Shown here piece after piece: positions 36,497 through 56,096 of a stretch of DNA of 64,000 nucleotides. The notes beneath the pieces were generated by a model. The model ran no database searches and was not told the origin of the DNA. It saw nothing but the letters and a program-made list of their open reading frames with translations. Location of the stretch: the NCBI GenBank assembly GCA_022393335.1, contig JAJEKB010000790.1, forward strand, positions 194,897 to 258,896, read 5' to 3'. The translations under genes and the position numbers were made by a program. The number at the start of each line of letters is the position of its first letter. Position 1 is the stretch's first letter. The stretch is from Macrotrachela quadricornifera. Taxonomy: Eukaryota; Rotifera; Eurotatoria; Philodinida; Philodinidae.

Positions 36497-39071
36497 TGAC
36501 TAATGGATATTTATATTAAATTACCAAAGTTCGATAATTGAGTTATTTTCTCCTTTTTTGTTGATAGTTATATATGTGAGTAACAGACACTTGTTGACAA
36601 GACAATTTTCGAGTTTATTTCTATTCTTTCATTTACAATGCATCAAAATATTTCATATGCCCGTATCGTGTAGAGAATGTTTTTCTTTTTCTGTTCTTTT
36701 TTGACTATGAAAAAATTCATTGGTTTTTTTTTATTTGCTATCAGTATTGACACAATGAAGTATATAAACACTAAGAAAAATATACCATGCAATATTTTCA
36801 CGGAAAAGTAAAATAAATAAAATGATTTAAAGCAACTGTAATCATTCACCGACGAGATATTCAGTTTTTTTGTATAAAGCTGTAATAATGATTCACTCTT
36901 TCGTCATGAAATGACTTTTGGAAAAAAAACCTATGAAGAATGGGCATTGGAAAGTTTATATACTGACCATTGGAAAAATTTTAGACAGATGTTGAAATAT
37001 TTAGTAGATGGATCACTTCTTTACGAACAATCTCTCTTCAATCTACATAGAAATATGTGGTTTGATAAAAAAGACTGTAGCTAAACACATTCACAGATCG
37101 AAACGTATATTATCACGCTAGAGAAAGCAGTAAATTGGTCATCAAACAATGTACAGGATTCGACCTTTATGATCCCGCCGAACGAGTTTTATCCATTCGC
37201 ATTCTTTTCCAAACCTTCATGTAAGAATTGGAACAATCGATTCCTCCATCTCTCATTCAGTTGTATCTGCCTCAGACCTTTGTATCCCCGTGTGTCTTCG
37301 TGGTTGCTTTTTTTTCAATACACGATATATTGATAGATCCCTCGGGCATTAGCTACTCCATAACTTCATATAATACAAAAAACAAAAGTTATTTTTTAAA
37401 AGGTAAAATCTCTATTTTATTGTATATTATACTTGATCGTAAATTAATATATCGTTACAGTTAATTTTAAAAAACATCAATAAATACGCGTATGTAGAAG
37501 TTTTTCAGAATCCAGTATAATTCAAAACAAAGGACAACATATGAACCAACACTACATTGAATATATTCATACCTTATATCAATTTTTCCTCTTGTCTACC
37601 TGCAAATTTAGCATCTCTGTTTCTTTGTTCTCTTTGATATATCTTTGTCTCGGCATACTTCCAGCCTAAGCAGTTTGCTTCAAGATTAGTCTCGAGTACC
37701 CGTCATTATCAGATTATTAATAGAAGAGAATAGAAATAAGCTAAAAGACAAAAGGTTTTTTTTAATTGATTATGGCAGATCGATACACAGTGCAATAAAT
37801 GATTCAACAACTGAAGGACTGCACATTGTTGGAAAAGGTCAATAATATTTAGAAATACTTGAACGTGAAAATTGAATCAAAGTTTAAATTCATCGCATAT
37901 CTAGCTTCAACTGAAGAACCTTTGATCAGTAAAGGAACGTGTTTTATTATAATTCTCAATGGATTTTTCGAAGATGATCTTTTGTTTTTCTCATTCTTTT
38001 TAATTTTTCATAGATTTGAAAATGAATCACATCAATTCTGATCGAAAGTTCAAAAGATGCATCGTTATGCCGATAATAAACTTGTATAGAATATATCGTG
38101 AATTAAGAATCTATAATTCATATCAAAGGCTACCCTCATCTCCTTTCCCTGGTTCTATTCTGCAATGTGTAATGGCCAAATTGAATTTCTTTACACTACA
38201 ATAATCAGCATTGTGATTAAGAGAAAAACTAAAATCAAAATCCCAAGGACAACACTTAAAACTATGCAAAAGTCTCAGTATTGACTCATGCTTAGTTATG
38301 TGAGACTATAGCCTTAAACAACTAAAAGTTCTAGGCACCATTCAAAGAAATTTTCTAAAATTATGTCTTACATATATGTACTCAAAAAATAAAAATTTTG
38401 TCAAGAATTAGTGGCAATTTTTATAAATATCATTCACTACAATATCTCTTCTCACGATTGGTATACATTTATTTTTATATATTTCAATATTTTGCAACAC
38501 GAAATTTCAGTTGTTACGAAAATATTCATAAAATTGAGTTAGATCGATAAGTGATACGTTCAAATATTTTGACATATCTGTTTGAATGAACATCTCAAAA
38601 GTTATCGTAAGAAAAAAAAATTATTTTTTTTTCACTTTTACATCAATTAAACCAGTCCTACAGTATTCTAACATGAAATAAATAAATAATAAATTATACC
38701 TTCTAAGTTTTATTAGAATCAGTAAATTAACTGTCTAAATTGATTGCTGAATAGAGTCCAATTGCTGCTTCTGAGATTCATACATCTATCTCACCAATAA
38801 ATCATTAATAATCAATACGGATAACTATATATTTGTAAAATTAAAAACATGATTTTTTTTTAATTCATAAATTGAATATAAATCTACTGTTTATTATAGA
38901 AAAAAAAAGATACTCATTTCTCTTATATAAATAATTATGGAATATATCAAATATGAAAAAAAGATTAATAAGTAATAGTAAATAACAGATTCAATGCGAG
39001 TATAAAGAACATTTTCTCAAAATTACATTTATATGTTTGTGTAAAAATATATCATATTTATATAAATTTTC
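36497..39071. other. Intergenic, with one possible decayed frame
   Basis: AT-rich. Apart from a possible relic at 36907-37330 nothing coding is recognised. The right end is the 3' flank of the glutamate-cysteine ligase gene. Confidence 0.5.
36907..37330 (+). pseudogene. Possible relic of an unrecognised coding sequence
   Basis: The frame from the ATG at 36907 codes 57 non-repetitive residues beginning MTFGKKTYEEWALESLYTDH, stops at TAA (37082-37084), and then stays open for about 80 more codons. The composition is less AT-biased and more protein-like than surrounding DNA, and neighbouring frames also give protein-like pieces (GFDLYDPAERVLSIR) that end quickly, as expected of a frameshifted gene. 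No family recognised; it may be chance. Confidence 0.25.
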
Positions 39072-42000
39072 TTATGGTGATTGTTGTTGTTGATTATGTT
39101 GCATTAAAGTTCGTTTTACTTCTGATTCATTATTATCTTTTTCTACAGCTGTTGATACATCAAGTGTTGTTTTTGATAACATTTTTTGTAATACTTCTGG
39201 ACAATGATCTTCACCTTCAGCTATTTTTCTCATTTTCCATAAAAGATCATAAGCTATTTCATCACTAACAACTGAATCATGCTTATATGCTGGATGCTCT
39301 GCTACAAAATGTCGCATCCATGTAGCATTTGTCAATAATGTACCTTAAAATTAAAAAAAAAAACTTTAAAAATTTTAATTTGTTTTTCTTCTCTTTATAT
39401 ACCAGCAGCTCTTTTACTAATTAAATCTAAATATTGATTAATAGTACATCGCGTATCAGCATCTACTTCAATATTCGATAAATAATCTTGAATAATATTC
39501 AAAAGACCAACAAATTCATTCTATAATAATAATAATTAATATATAATTTAATAAGAAAAAAACAAAACAATTTACTGATCCATTAATAATTTCATTGATG
39601 GTCATAAGACGATGTTCAGATTGATTTTCATGTCCATTTTCTTGAAATGTATGTTTTTGAACAGAAGTCAAACAAGGTGTATCAGGTGTTTCCTCTAAAA
39701 TAATAAAAATCAAATCAAAATTTTTTTCTATAATTAAAAACAATAGAAAATTCATACGTGTAGAAAGAGATTTTCGAAAATGGAATTTTTGATGTCGAAG
39801 TGCATCACGTTGTTGTGCAAATTGCATATTTTCATCAACCTATATTCATCAATAGATTCATTATATTATCACTTTTTTTTTTGTATCATACATTAGAGAT
39901 TGGAATAAGTAAATTTAAATTATATGTCATAATTGCACGTGTTAATAGAACAATAAATGTTACCAATGCAGCATTTTCAAAATCAGTCATTTGTAACTAT
40001 AGAAAAAAAAACAAATCGTACATTAATTCATATAAAAGAATGTTTTTTTTTCCTTTACTTCTGTTGGTCGAAATTCTACTCGCCAACCAATATTACTATT
40101 AACTGGTGGTGGTTTAAATCTCATTGATTGCCAATTTGTTGAATTAATATTCTAAAAATTAAAAAATCTACAAATTTTTGAATAAACTTTTGTTTTTTAC
40201 TTCAAAATGATCTGTATCTTTTGTATCATCAAGATGAAGCTGTTCTTCAAATAAAATCACAGTATCACGAACAAATAGATGTGATATATGTTGAGCTAAT
40301 ACACGATCAATACCTATCGAAGAAAAAAAATACTAGGATGGATAAGAAAAAAAAAATATATCGAGGTTTATATACCATTTTCAACAAGTTTATGAAAAAC
40401 ATCCATATCTTGAACAATTTCAATATCATTATATATTGCACTTTCAGGTGATATATAACAATCAATACTTGAATAACGAGATTTAGGTATACGAAATCGT
40501 TGATTTTTTAATGGCTAAAAATAAAAGATTATAAGAATTGTTATTTTTTTTTCTATTAAATAAATTAATAAAATATAATATTTTATAAAAGACTAAACTA
40601 TATTTATAAAATAAGATTCTGTAATCCTAAAACTTTAGTAATTTTTGTATCGATAAAATAAACAAAAAAAAATTTTTGTTTACTTCAAATCCGCGTTCTT
40701 CTGCTGTACGATCATCAGACATTGCACATAATACATTCCATCGACAATCAATTTCAGCTAAATATCCACGCCAAATCGGTGATGCTGCACTCATAGCTAA
40801 CTTAAATAAATCAAAAACAAAAAGAAAAACGAATCCGAATATTATCAGAATAAAAGTAAGATAAATGAATTATTCTACCATAATAGGAGTTAATGGAGTT
40901 AGTTGATCATAAAGAAATCGTGCTTCATCAATTGATTGTGCTTGAAAAGTAACTTGTAAACAACAACAACCCATACCTAAACCCATTGCATCAAGATAAA
41001 TATGATCTTTAATAGCAGCAGTTTCATTAGCACCACCATCGTCACCATATATTGAAAAATCTTCGACGAATGGTCGAGGAGTATTTGTATCGATAAAAAC
41101 TAGAATAATTACATGTATAAAATATGATATTTAATTATATATCTATATATATACTTGGAACATTAAGAGCGACTTTAGCATTACGTCGTAAACGAATATT
41201 TCGTGTTAATGTTCTAAAAACAAAAATATTTAAAATAATATTAATAAAAAAAATTTCATTCTATTACTTAAATCGTGGATGATCCGGAAATATAACTTGA
41301 TCTGGAAAAAATAATGAAGCAGATGCTGATGTACCTGGTGTTGGCTTATATGTAGGCCAAGTGGATTCAGGACAACCATTTCTAAAAGTAAAAGAAAAAA
41401 AAAAGTAAACTATTCTTATAGAAATAAAATTTTATACCTTGGAAAGTTTGAAGTACTTAATACATATTCATCTTTATCAAGTAATTGTTGACCTTGGTGT
41501 CGTCTAATAAATAATCATAATATATTTATTTTTTCTTATTTAATATAAGAATTAAAAACATACCGTAAACGCATATTAGCTTCTACCATATTAAAATGTA
41601 CTGGTAAATGACCATAAGGTTGACCTGGTGTTCCTTCAATCATATAATCCTATAATATTAATTGTAAAATATTTTTAATACTACTTATTTGATAGTACTC
41701 ACTGCATATTCTGGTCGCCAAAGTGTTGTACAATCACTAAATATTAAGAAAAGACAAACAAAAACAAAATCAATAATAATCTTTGAATATTTTATTAATT
41801 ATGTAAATTACTCAGGATTTTGATCTTCAGGTTCCATAAGAGTTGGTAAAATTTCATGAGCTTTAAGAACTAATTGAACTTTTTTTTTCTCATGATCAAA
41901 ACGAACCATAATAAATTCAACCTGAAATATATCATTATTATATTATTTTTTAAATATTTTATTATACTTCATCTCCCCATTTGAGACAATCATTTCGACG

Positions 42001-42117
42001 ATCTTTAAGTTTTTTATAAATATGAATAAATTGTTCTATACCATGTTCACGTATAAACTGTGCATATTTTTTTGTTTCTTCCCAAGTCAATGGACGTCCT
42101 TGTGTTAACAAACCCAT
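39072..42117 (-). CDS. GCLC: Glutamate-cysteine ligase catalytic subunit
   Basis: Cytosolic enzyme that joins glutamate and cysteine in the ATP-dependent first, rate-limiting step of glutathione synthesis. About fifteen exons separated by 50-60 bp introns (one near 40517-40682 is about 165 bp). The ATG at 42117 gives [19 protein letters not shown], the conserved family start. Further hallmarks in order: [51 protein letters not shown], a long central part with [13 protein letters not shown] (a conserved Cys cluster near the active site) and [14 protein letters not shown], and [12 protein letters not shown]. The C-terminal tail ends with Gln-rich sequence before TAA at 39072. Length is near the usual 640 residues. 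Relevant to the strong oxidative-stress tolerance known of bdelloids, but that link is inference. Divergent from MELK with a 1.1-kb spacer. Confidence 0.95.
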
Positions 42118-46198
<4,081 letters not shown>

Positions 46199-46500
46199 AT
46201 TTCATATATGTATATTTTCTTTTTCATACTGTTTTGTCTAATAAATTCTTATATATATTTTTTTTGTCTGTATCACTGCATGTAATTGTATTCTATCTAG
46301 TCTTTATTAGTTTTTTTTGTCTGATACATATATATATATATACACATGTGTACTTCAGGTCTTTCCAGGATTTATATGTGTGAAATTATTCTCTGTATCA
46401 TTATTATTTTTTTTCTGTTAAAAATCAAATCGATTTATTCTTCTATTTCTTTCAATGATATAAACAATCAACATATATAATTTGTAATTCTTATATATAG

Positions 46501-48423
46501 ATGGCAACGAATTTATGTCGTATTTTACCTATATGTAATCGAATTGCTTTAAATGGACGTATTCGAATGTCCTCGGCAATAACATCTTGTTATAATCAGC
46601 AAATAGTAAGTTAATTGTATTGAAATATACTGATGATAATATTAATTTATATATATATATATATATATGATTAGGTTAGAAAATCGCATCATCATCATGA
46701 GATTCCTAAGCCAACTGGTGAAACACGTACGGAATCAGATACATTTGGTCCAATTGAAGTTTCAGCTTCATCTTATTATGGAGCACAAACAGCTCGTTCA
46801 ATGCATCATTTTAATATTGGACTTCCAACTGGTAAAATAAACTATATTTTTCAAAATATATATATATGCATTTTTTTTTTGATTAATTTGAAAAATTTGT
46901 TATATTTAGATCGAATGCCATTACCATTAATTGAAGCATTTGGTTTATTAAAAAAAGCATGTGCTACAGTTAATACACAATTTGGTCTTGATAAAAAAGT
47001 TTCTGATGCTATAGGACAAGCATGTGATGAAGTTATTGCTGGTAAACTTAATGATCATTTTCCATTAAGTGTTTGGCAAACAGGATCAGGTACACAATCA
47101 AATATGAATGTTAATGAAGTTATATCAAATCGTGCTATACAAATACTTGGTGGTACAATGGGAAGTAAAAAACCAGTTCATCCAAATGATCATGTTAATA
47201 AAAGTCAAAGTTCGAATGATACATTTCCAACAGGTAATAGTTTTTTTCTTATAAAAAGAAATTTAAATTTTATCTAATACAATTGTTATTATTTCATTAG
47301 CTATGCATATTGCTGCTGCCCTTGAATTAAAGCGTTTATTACATCCAGCATTAAAACATCTTCATGATGCATTAAAACAAAAATCTGAAGAATTTTCATC
47401 AATCTATAAAATTGGTCGAACACATTTACAAGATGCTGTACCAATGACACTTGGACAAGAATTTTCTGGTTATACACATCAAGTTGCTATGAATATTGAA
47501 CGTTTAAAAACTTGTGAACCACGTTTATATGAATTAGCTATTGGTGGAACAGCTGTAGGTACAGGTATAAATACACCAAAAGGTTTTGGTAAATTTGTTG
47601 CTCAAGCATTAAAAGATCTTACAAAATTACCATTTGTTGATGCACCAAATAAATTTGAAGCATTAGCAACACATGATACTATGGTTGAATTAAGCGGTGC
47701 ACTTAATACATTAGCTGCTAGTTTGAGTAAATAAAACATAAATTATTCGTTTTTTTTTTTTTTTGGAAAATCTTGTTTTATCTATTAGTGAAAATTGCTA
47801 ATGATATTCGTCTTTTGGGTTCTGGACCACGTTGTGGTATTGGTAAGTATATTTATTTTTACTTTTGAATTTTGTAATTATATTTGTTTTTTTATTTTAA
47901 GGTGAATTAATATTACCAGAAAATGAACCAGGTAGTTCAATTATGCCTGGTAAAGTAAATCCAACACAATGCGAAGCCATGACAATGGTTGCTGCACAAG
48001 TTATAGGTAATCATGTTGCTGTTACTGTTGGTGGTTCAATGGGACATTTTGAATTAAATGTTTTTAAACCATTAATTATTAAAAATGTTCTTCATTCAAT
48101 ACGAATTCTTTCTGATGTTTGCCATTCATTTACTGATCATTGTGTTGTTGGTATTGAGGCTAATACACCTGTATTATCACGTTATATGCGTGAATCACTT
48201 ATGTTAGGTAAATTAAATAAAGAAAAAAAGAGAATAAAATTTTCTATTAATTTATTTCATTTTAGTAACTGCACTTAATCCTCATATTGGTTATGACAAA
48301 GCAGCACAAATTGCTAAGAAAGCACATAAAGAAGGAACAACATTACGTGAATCAGCATTAGCTCTTGGTTATTTAACAGAAGAACAATTTGAAAAATATG
48401 TTAATCCAAAAGATATGGTTTAA
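46501..48423 (+). CDS. FH: Fumarate hydratase, class II, mitochondrial
   Basis: Reversibly hydrates fumarate to malate in the TCA cycle. About seven exons. The N-terminus ([20 protein letters not shown]) is basic and amphipathic with no acidic residues, as for a mitochondrial targeting peptide, followed by a His-rich stretch and the family start [10 protein letters not shown]. Conserved regions in order: [61 protein letters not shown], and the fumarase/lyase signature [13 protein letters not shown]. The C-terminal segment reads [13 protein letters not shown]. All active-site regions are intact and length is close to the usual 490 residues. The ATG directly follows an AG (46499-46500) of a splice-acceptor-like sequence, which suggests trans-splicing. 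Confidence 0.96.
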
Positions 48424-49183
48424 AAATCGATAAATAAAGAATTTGCTTCTCTTTTTTTTCTTTTTCCCTAAATAAACATATTTTTAGAATAATATAATTT
48501 ATTAAAACTTTACATCATTTATATTTTTTTAAAAATTTCATGAAGATAATAGTGAATATTTCTTCGTTAAACAAGAATATCAACATTTTATATTCTAAGA
48601 AAAAAAATCTATGTTTAGAATTCTAATCCTATATTTTATTATATAATTGAAAATAAAATAAGATATTCAAATTTATCAAATAATGTGTAATTTTATCTTA
48701 ATGGATAAACAAAAATTTATCATATTTATTAGATTAATCGATTGATATGTAATGAAACATGTTAATATTATCTACTCAGAAATCATTAATATAAATTAAT
48801 TCAGATAGAAGATATATGATTGTTTATGAAAAAATGAGCTCATTCTCTGTTATCATAGATATGATTTGTACTTGATTACACAATCATCATTTTATCTTTT
48901 AGTATTTTTCTTCAATGAACAAATCTTACAATAAATGGGTCATATAGAAATCATAAAAATATAATGTTTACAATATTAGTTATTCTAGACTCTTTTCGAT
49001 AGGTACATAAAATAACAACGCAAATATTTTATCAGTCACGCTATTTGAAAACCTATCTAATGATAGATATAACGTACTTTCTTCTTTTTCGTTCTTTCTA
49101 CCACCATTTATAAAAGATAAAAGAACATGAATAGAAATCAAAACAAACACGTATTCATTTTCTATATCTCGATGTTAACAATA
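48424..49183. other. Intergenic, no gene seen
   Basis: AT-rich spacer of 760 bp between fumarate hydratase and the dioxygenase gene. The left part is 3' UTR (AATAAA near 48471); the right must contain the next promoter or a trans-splice site. Confidence 0.5.
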
Positions 49184-50503
<1,320 letters not shown>

Positions 50504-50678
50504 AGGAAAGGTTTTATTATTTTAAATGATACTTTACATGCGTTAAAAAAAACACAAAGACGTGTAAGACTATCTTCTTTTCCAATAAAAGACACATTAT
50601 CTATAATTAAAATTAAGTATATAACAAATAAAATCAAATATAAATAAATATCACAAATTGCATGTAATATTGTTATTT

Positions 50679-52957
50679 TTATTGTTCTTCTTCTTGATCA
50701 TCTTCTTGATCATGTTCATCATGTTTTGGATGATATATATTACGTTTTGTTGTTAGTGAACCATTTCCACTTCTCATTGTTGATAAATATTGTGATGAAT
50801 CAGGTTGTTCTAGAAATGGTTGTGTACCAGAACGTGGTCGTAATTCATGTTCTGTATGTGAAGCATAATGAGATGTTCGTCGTTTAATTTCTGGTGGATG
50901 TTGTTGATCATGTATTGAAGATATTGTTGGTTGTTGTACAGAATATTGAGCCAATGGATTTGTTGATGGTCGTGTTTCAGTACTTGGTGTTCTAGGTAGA
51001 TCAGTTTGTTTTGATGAATATCTGCCATTATTTAACATTGTTAATTCTTGTGTGTGTGTTGTTGGTTCAGGTACTGGACCTTCTTTAGGAATAACTAAAT
51101 ATTTATAAAGAGTTGTTCGTGGTGGTGGTATTAATTTTTCAACAGTATTAGAACTAAATCGTTTTTCACAACATAATTGATATAAATGGTGAATAATTAT
51201 AGTTGAAACAAATTCACTAAAAGATAATTAAAAAAAGAATTTTAATTTAAAGGAAAGAAAATAAAAGAAATTTTAATTAACCTAGCATTTGTACCAATAA
51301 TACGTAAAATAAAATGTCCATCAGCTTCTAAATATTCTTTATTAAAAAATTCAAATATACTTCGACCATCGTTCTTATAATATACAGGTGGAACAATAAA
51401 CATTCGTGATTGATGATGAATTCTTCGTCCATCACTTAATGTATATACTTCATCACCTGTTGTAGAAACTGTTTCATCACGACTTTGTACTAAAATAAAT
51501 TTTCAAAAAAATAAAATTTTTTTGTTTAGTTTTTTTTTTAATTTACTTCTCATTAAATGTTCATTATCTTTTATATTAACATGATCTTTACATGAATCTT
51601 TAAATGGCCATTTTTTTGCTAATTCATATTCCATAATTTTTAAACGTTCTTCAAGATATGTTTCTCGTCGAAAAAATAATCGATAAATCCATATAAAAAG
51701 ATCATAAATCGATAGAATAACAACAAAAACAAACCAAAACCATAAAAATGTAAATATTTGCTAAAATATTTACATAAAATTTTCAACATAAAATATCATC
51801 CAAAGAAAAAAAAAAATCTTTTTACTTGATTAAACAAATTAATTGGTAAAACACACATAACTGTATAAGTATGTGCAATTGGTAAAGCATTTGCTTCACG
51901 AATTTGAAAATCACTAAAAAAATAAATAAATAAATAATTTCATTATAAAAATAAATAATTTTTTTTTTCTTATTACCATAATGTCACTTTAGGAAAATAT
52001 TGACTTGTAAAATCCCAACCTTTTCCTTGATATAAAAGACGAATAACAGTTATTCCTAATGACCAAAATGGTTGTCCCAAAAAAAAAGATAAAACTAAAA
52101 TTTGTAAAAAAACATTTCCCACATAAATTATTTTAATAAATATAAATAAATTTCGTAAATAATCTCCCATATAACGACCAGATGATGGAAAAAATACTAA
52201 AAAACATTTTTTCCACCAAACTGTTTCACGTGTATTTGATTGTCGACGTGGATCATCAACATATTGATCAATAACTGATACAATTATTTTCATTAAACGT
52301 TCAGATTGTTTTTCATCACTTGACTTTTTATAATTTGTTGCACCATCAACTATATCTCGTATATCAATACCTTATTTAAATGAAAAGAAAAACAAACACA
52401 ATCATAAAAAAAAATTTATTTACTCAAATAATATAAACATTTTTACCAGATCGTTGACATAATATCCTCCATAAAACATATGGCATATAAAAAAGAAATG
52501 CTTGAAAAAGTAGTATAAATGGTATCCATTGATAATAACGTATAGATGATTCACGACGTATAGCTTTACTTTCAGGTATTTCACTATCATCATCAACATA
52601 ATATGTATTACGCACCCAACATACCTACAAAATTTTTTAAATATAAAAAGCAAAAATAGAAATAATTTCTATACATTATTTGTATAATCTTCATAATTTC
52701 CTGTAAAAAATGCAGGTACCTAATAAAAATCAATACATTTTTTTTTATATTTTTTTTTTTAATTAAATATATATACATACCCAACATTGTATACGTTTAG
52801 AAGTAAATTCACGATTTGAAACAATTATAGCAAATGCAATGAGTATAGCACATGTATATCGATAACTGAGACGATCACCTACTGAATCATCACTACGAGA
52901 TGTACCAAGAAATAAAGTAGAAATTCTTTCAGCAGCATGTATTATTATGGATGACAT
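50679..52957 (-). CDS. Innexin (invertebrate gap-junction channel protein)
   Basis: Four-pass membrane protein forming gap junctions or hemichannels. About eight exons on the minus strand. The ATG at 52957 gives MSSIIIHAAERIS. TM1 is followed by the extracellular loop IQCWVPAFFTGNYEDYTNNVCW, with the two conserved Cys in the innexin pattern; then RYYQWIPFILLFQAFLFYMP (the YYQW signature at TM2), a cytosolic loop, TM3 (ILVLSFFLG), loop 2 with its two Cys (KVTLCDFQI and YTVMCVLPINLFNQ) and TM4 (FTFLWFWFVFVVIL). The C-terminal cytosolic tail is long, about 240 residues, polar and ends with an Asp/Glu/Gln-rich run before TAA at 50679. The paired-Cys layout confirms innexin rather than pannexin or connexin, and the isoform is not assignable. 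Confidence 0.93.
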
Positions 52958-55083
52958 GATGACAATATATAAATAGATGTAATGATATGTTCAAATTAAT
53001 TATTATTTATTTTTTATAGAATTTAGTTTTTTTCTTCTTATCTAAAACAATAGAAAATGTAAATTGATACTGAATAAATGTTCGATTATGTTTGATCCAT
53101 TAAATAGAAAAAGAAAAATACTGAATCTATCAATTAGTTCTATACCTAGTATTTTTTTCCTTTTTCTCATTCCACAAATATATGCCAGGCAGAATCTGAC
53201 ATTTATACATTATTATACAGCATACATTTATCCAATTTCTATAAGGTATACGTAAAATTATATCAATAACGGTAGTAGTAGACCATATCCAATCCTTTTC
53301 TTCTCATGTCGTTTTGATAAAACTACAGTTAGAAGTTAATTATGTATCGGTCGACTTCACTTCTATTTCAAACATCCATATCTAATAATGACACTTACCA
53401 TACATGTTAGTAACACGGTATACTCATATTTATTATGAGAGTACACATATATATATACGCATGCATACATACTGACGACAAATAGCATCAAGAACATTGA
53501 AAGCGATGGTTATTGTTAATATGTATATATATATACCTTCGAACAAAAGGATGAAAAGGAAACAAAAATTATTGTTATTTGTAGATAAGATTAAAATAAA
53601 AATCAGTCAAATAGCTTTTCGTTAGGTAGGTAGGTATAAGTATTCTGATCATAATAGAACTACTAAAATGATTGTAGTTTTCCTCCAATGTCAAATATTT
53701 CTTTTTCTTTCTTTTCTGTTTCTCTCTCTCTCTTTTTTTTTCCTGACAATATATATATATACATATAACTCCAACTACTCATAGGGCAAGATTTTTTCTG
53801 ATAGGAAACTTGGAGCTGAATGTGTGCGACGCTTTCGTCTTTCTGTCTCTCCGTAATAGAACACTATAGGAAAGAGAAGTGCATGTGTGCAAGAGAAAGA
53901 GAAAAGAAAACTCGTTACCCTCTCCCTTATTTTTTTTTGCCCTGACGTAATATCAAAAAAAAGGAAAAAAAAAAGATTGTGAACAATAGAATGAAAGAAC
54001 TACCCATTCAAGCAGCTATGACAGAATCAGCACAATGTCTCAGACATCTTTTAATTCGAAATGTTCTTTCTTTTTTTTTTCTTCAAAGACAACAAGATAT
54101 GCACAATTATTATCATATCAAGGTTACAAATAATGATGAAAAATCCCCTGTAAAATTCTCTCTGGTATAGATTGGTAGATCTATAACAGCTGTTGTAACC
54201 ACTTATGAATTGGTACGTAGCTTCATATTAATAACTCACGCGTTATAAATCAAAGAAACGATAGTAATATATCATCACATCATCTTTTTCTGGTTATATT
54301 ATGATGTTAAAGAAGCAAAGGAATGAGAACAAATTTGGTATTTTTGATATTTTTATTAACAATGATAGGTTTCATTGTAAATCTAATATAAAATAATGTC
54401 ATCAATTCGATCGTGAAATCTAAATATAAAATAATGTGTACATACATACGATGAAAAATTAAATTTTACAGAAGAAGCCAAATAATACTATTAAAAATGT
54501 AATAATATTTTATTTCATATTCAAATAGCTTTCTTTAGACTAACAAATCAATGTTTCTTATATTTTATTAAAACTTTTACCAATATAATAATGCCTATAA
54601 GCATTTGTATGATAATTTATAAGAATTATTTTTTATATAAATAATGAAAATATATTTAATTAGATATCGATTGTATCAAATATTTTTATTAAAAACTCTT
54701 TAGAATTTAACTAATAACATAACGAATAAAGAAATAAAAAATATATATCTTTAAACTAAAATATTTCTATAGTTTCATCACGTTCTTATTATTTTAATAT
54801 GGTATGGTATGAGATAATCAAATAAAATAGAATGACCAGCATTCATAATAGAAAGCAACTATTTAGACGACAAATGAAAAAACTTTCTAAGTAATAAAGC
54901 GCGACCTCTAGAATGTGTACATATTATTGTTAATAATATTCAACCAATAGAATATTTCGTTGTTACAGAAACAGTGAAAGTTTTCTTTTCTTTCTTCTGT
55001 TTCTAGCTATTTATATGCTTATTGAAATTTTACGAAATCTTTTCCGATTATATTAAATCATTTTCATCTAATAAAACAACATA
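52958..55083. other. Divergent spacer between innexin and the snRNP gene
   Basis: A 2.1-kb non-coding AT-rich region holding the promoters of two divergent genes. It contains microsatellite-like tracts: (TA)n with TACATA near 53440-53540, GTAGGTAGG near 53625, and a (TC)n run at about 53720-53740. No coding exon or RNA gene recognised. Confidence 0.45.
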
Positions 55084-55976
55084 ATGGATGTTTCAACAGG
55101 TGTTGCACCTCCAGCTCCTGCTCCACCAACATTGAATACGACATTTACTGGACAAAATACAATATATGTAAACAATCTGAATGAGCGTAAGGAACTAAAC
55201 AAGATAATAGTGTAATTATAAATATAAGTTTTTTTTTCTTTTTATAATTTAAAGGTGTAAAAATTCCTGAATTAAAAAAATGTCTTTATGCTATATTTTC
55301 TAAATTTGGCAAAATACTTGATATAGTTGCATTAAAAAATTTACGTATGCGTGGACAAGCATTTATTATATTTGATCAACCAGATAGTGCTTCACAAGCA
55401 TTAACATCAATGCAATCATTTCCATTATATGATAAACCATTACGTATACAATTTGCTAAAACTGATAGTGATCTTATATCTAAACGTAAAAATACTTTTG
55501 TTGAACGACCTAAACGTCGTACAGATTCTGATTTACCATCAATATCTAAAAAAGAAAAACGTCGTCAACAATTAGCTGCAAAACAAGAACAACAACGTTT
55601 ATTAAAAGCACAAATAGCAGCACAATTTCCTGGTTTACCAGCTGGTATGCCACCAATGATGCCTGGTATGCCACCAATGATGATTCCACCACCACCAATG
55701 ATGAATCGTCCAGTTTTACATCCACCTATATTTGGTGGTGAAATGCCAAATAATATTTTATTTGTATCAAATATTCAAGATGCAAATGAAAGCATGTTAA
55801 CAACATTATTTAAAGCTTATAATGGATTTCGTGAAGTTCGTCTTATTCCCGGTCGAGAAGGTATTGCATTTGTTGAATTTGATCTTGAACATCATGCAGC
55901 TATGGCTAAAGATGGTTTACAAGGTTTTAAAATTACACCAGATAAAGCAATGATGATTACATTTGCTAAAAAATAG
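55084..55976 (+). CDS. SNF: U1A/U2B''-type spliceosomal snRNP protein (SNF-like), copy 1
   Basis: Binds U1 and/or U2 snRNA stem-loops in the spliceosome. Two exons: 55084 to about 55185 and 55256-55976 (joined in phase as NLNER|VKIPEL). The first RRM has NTIYVNNLNER (RNP2) and LRMRGQAFIIF (RNP1), with SLYAIF-type helix sequence LKKCLYAIFSKFGKILDIV, all typical of the family. A basic linker and a Met/Pro-rich stretch (PPMMPGMPPMM) follow, then the second RRM (NNILFVSNIQ, YNGFREVRLIPGREGIAFVEF) ending ITFAKK. About 265 residues, close to family length. U1A and U2B'' cannot be separated by eye, and one protein may serve both roles as in Drosophila SNF. It is the first gene in a tight same-strand cluster; the next gene starts 120 bp after the stop. 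Confidence 0.92.
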
Positions 55977-56095
55977 TTTTTTTTTTGTTATCATTATTAT
56001 CTGTTATAAGCAACAAAAAAAATAAACAAAATAAAAATTAACTTAAAACTAAAAATAAATGTATATGTTTGATCATGTTTTGTTTCTTTATTCTA

Positions 56096-56096
56096 G
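56096..56096 (+). promoter_or_regulatory. Probable trans-splice acceptor at the start codon of the second snRNP gene
   Basis: A pyrimidine-rich tract with TTTCTTTATTCTAG ends at 56096, directly before the ATG at 56097. The previous gene stops only 120 bp upstream and no cis exon can fit. This is what a spliced-leader acceptor looks like; bdelloid rotifers are known to use SL trans-splicing. The leader itself is not in this window. Confidence 0.5.

Noticed and set aside
50810..51028. Alternative-frame ORF within the innexin tail
   Set aside because: It overlaps the innexin coding exon in another frame; the innexin frame is supported by splice phase and family similarity.
53720..53740. (TC)n tract as a possible promoter initiator
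   Set aside because: Simple-sequence repeats of this sort are frequent here, and nothing ties this one to a start site.
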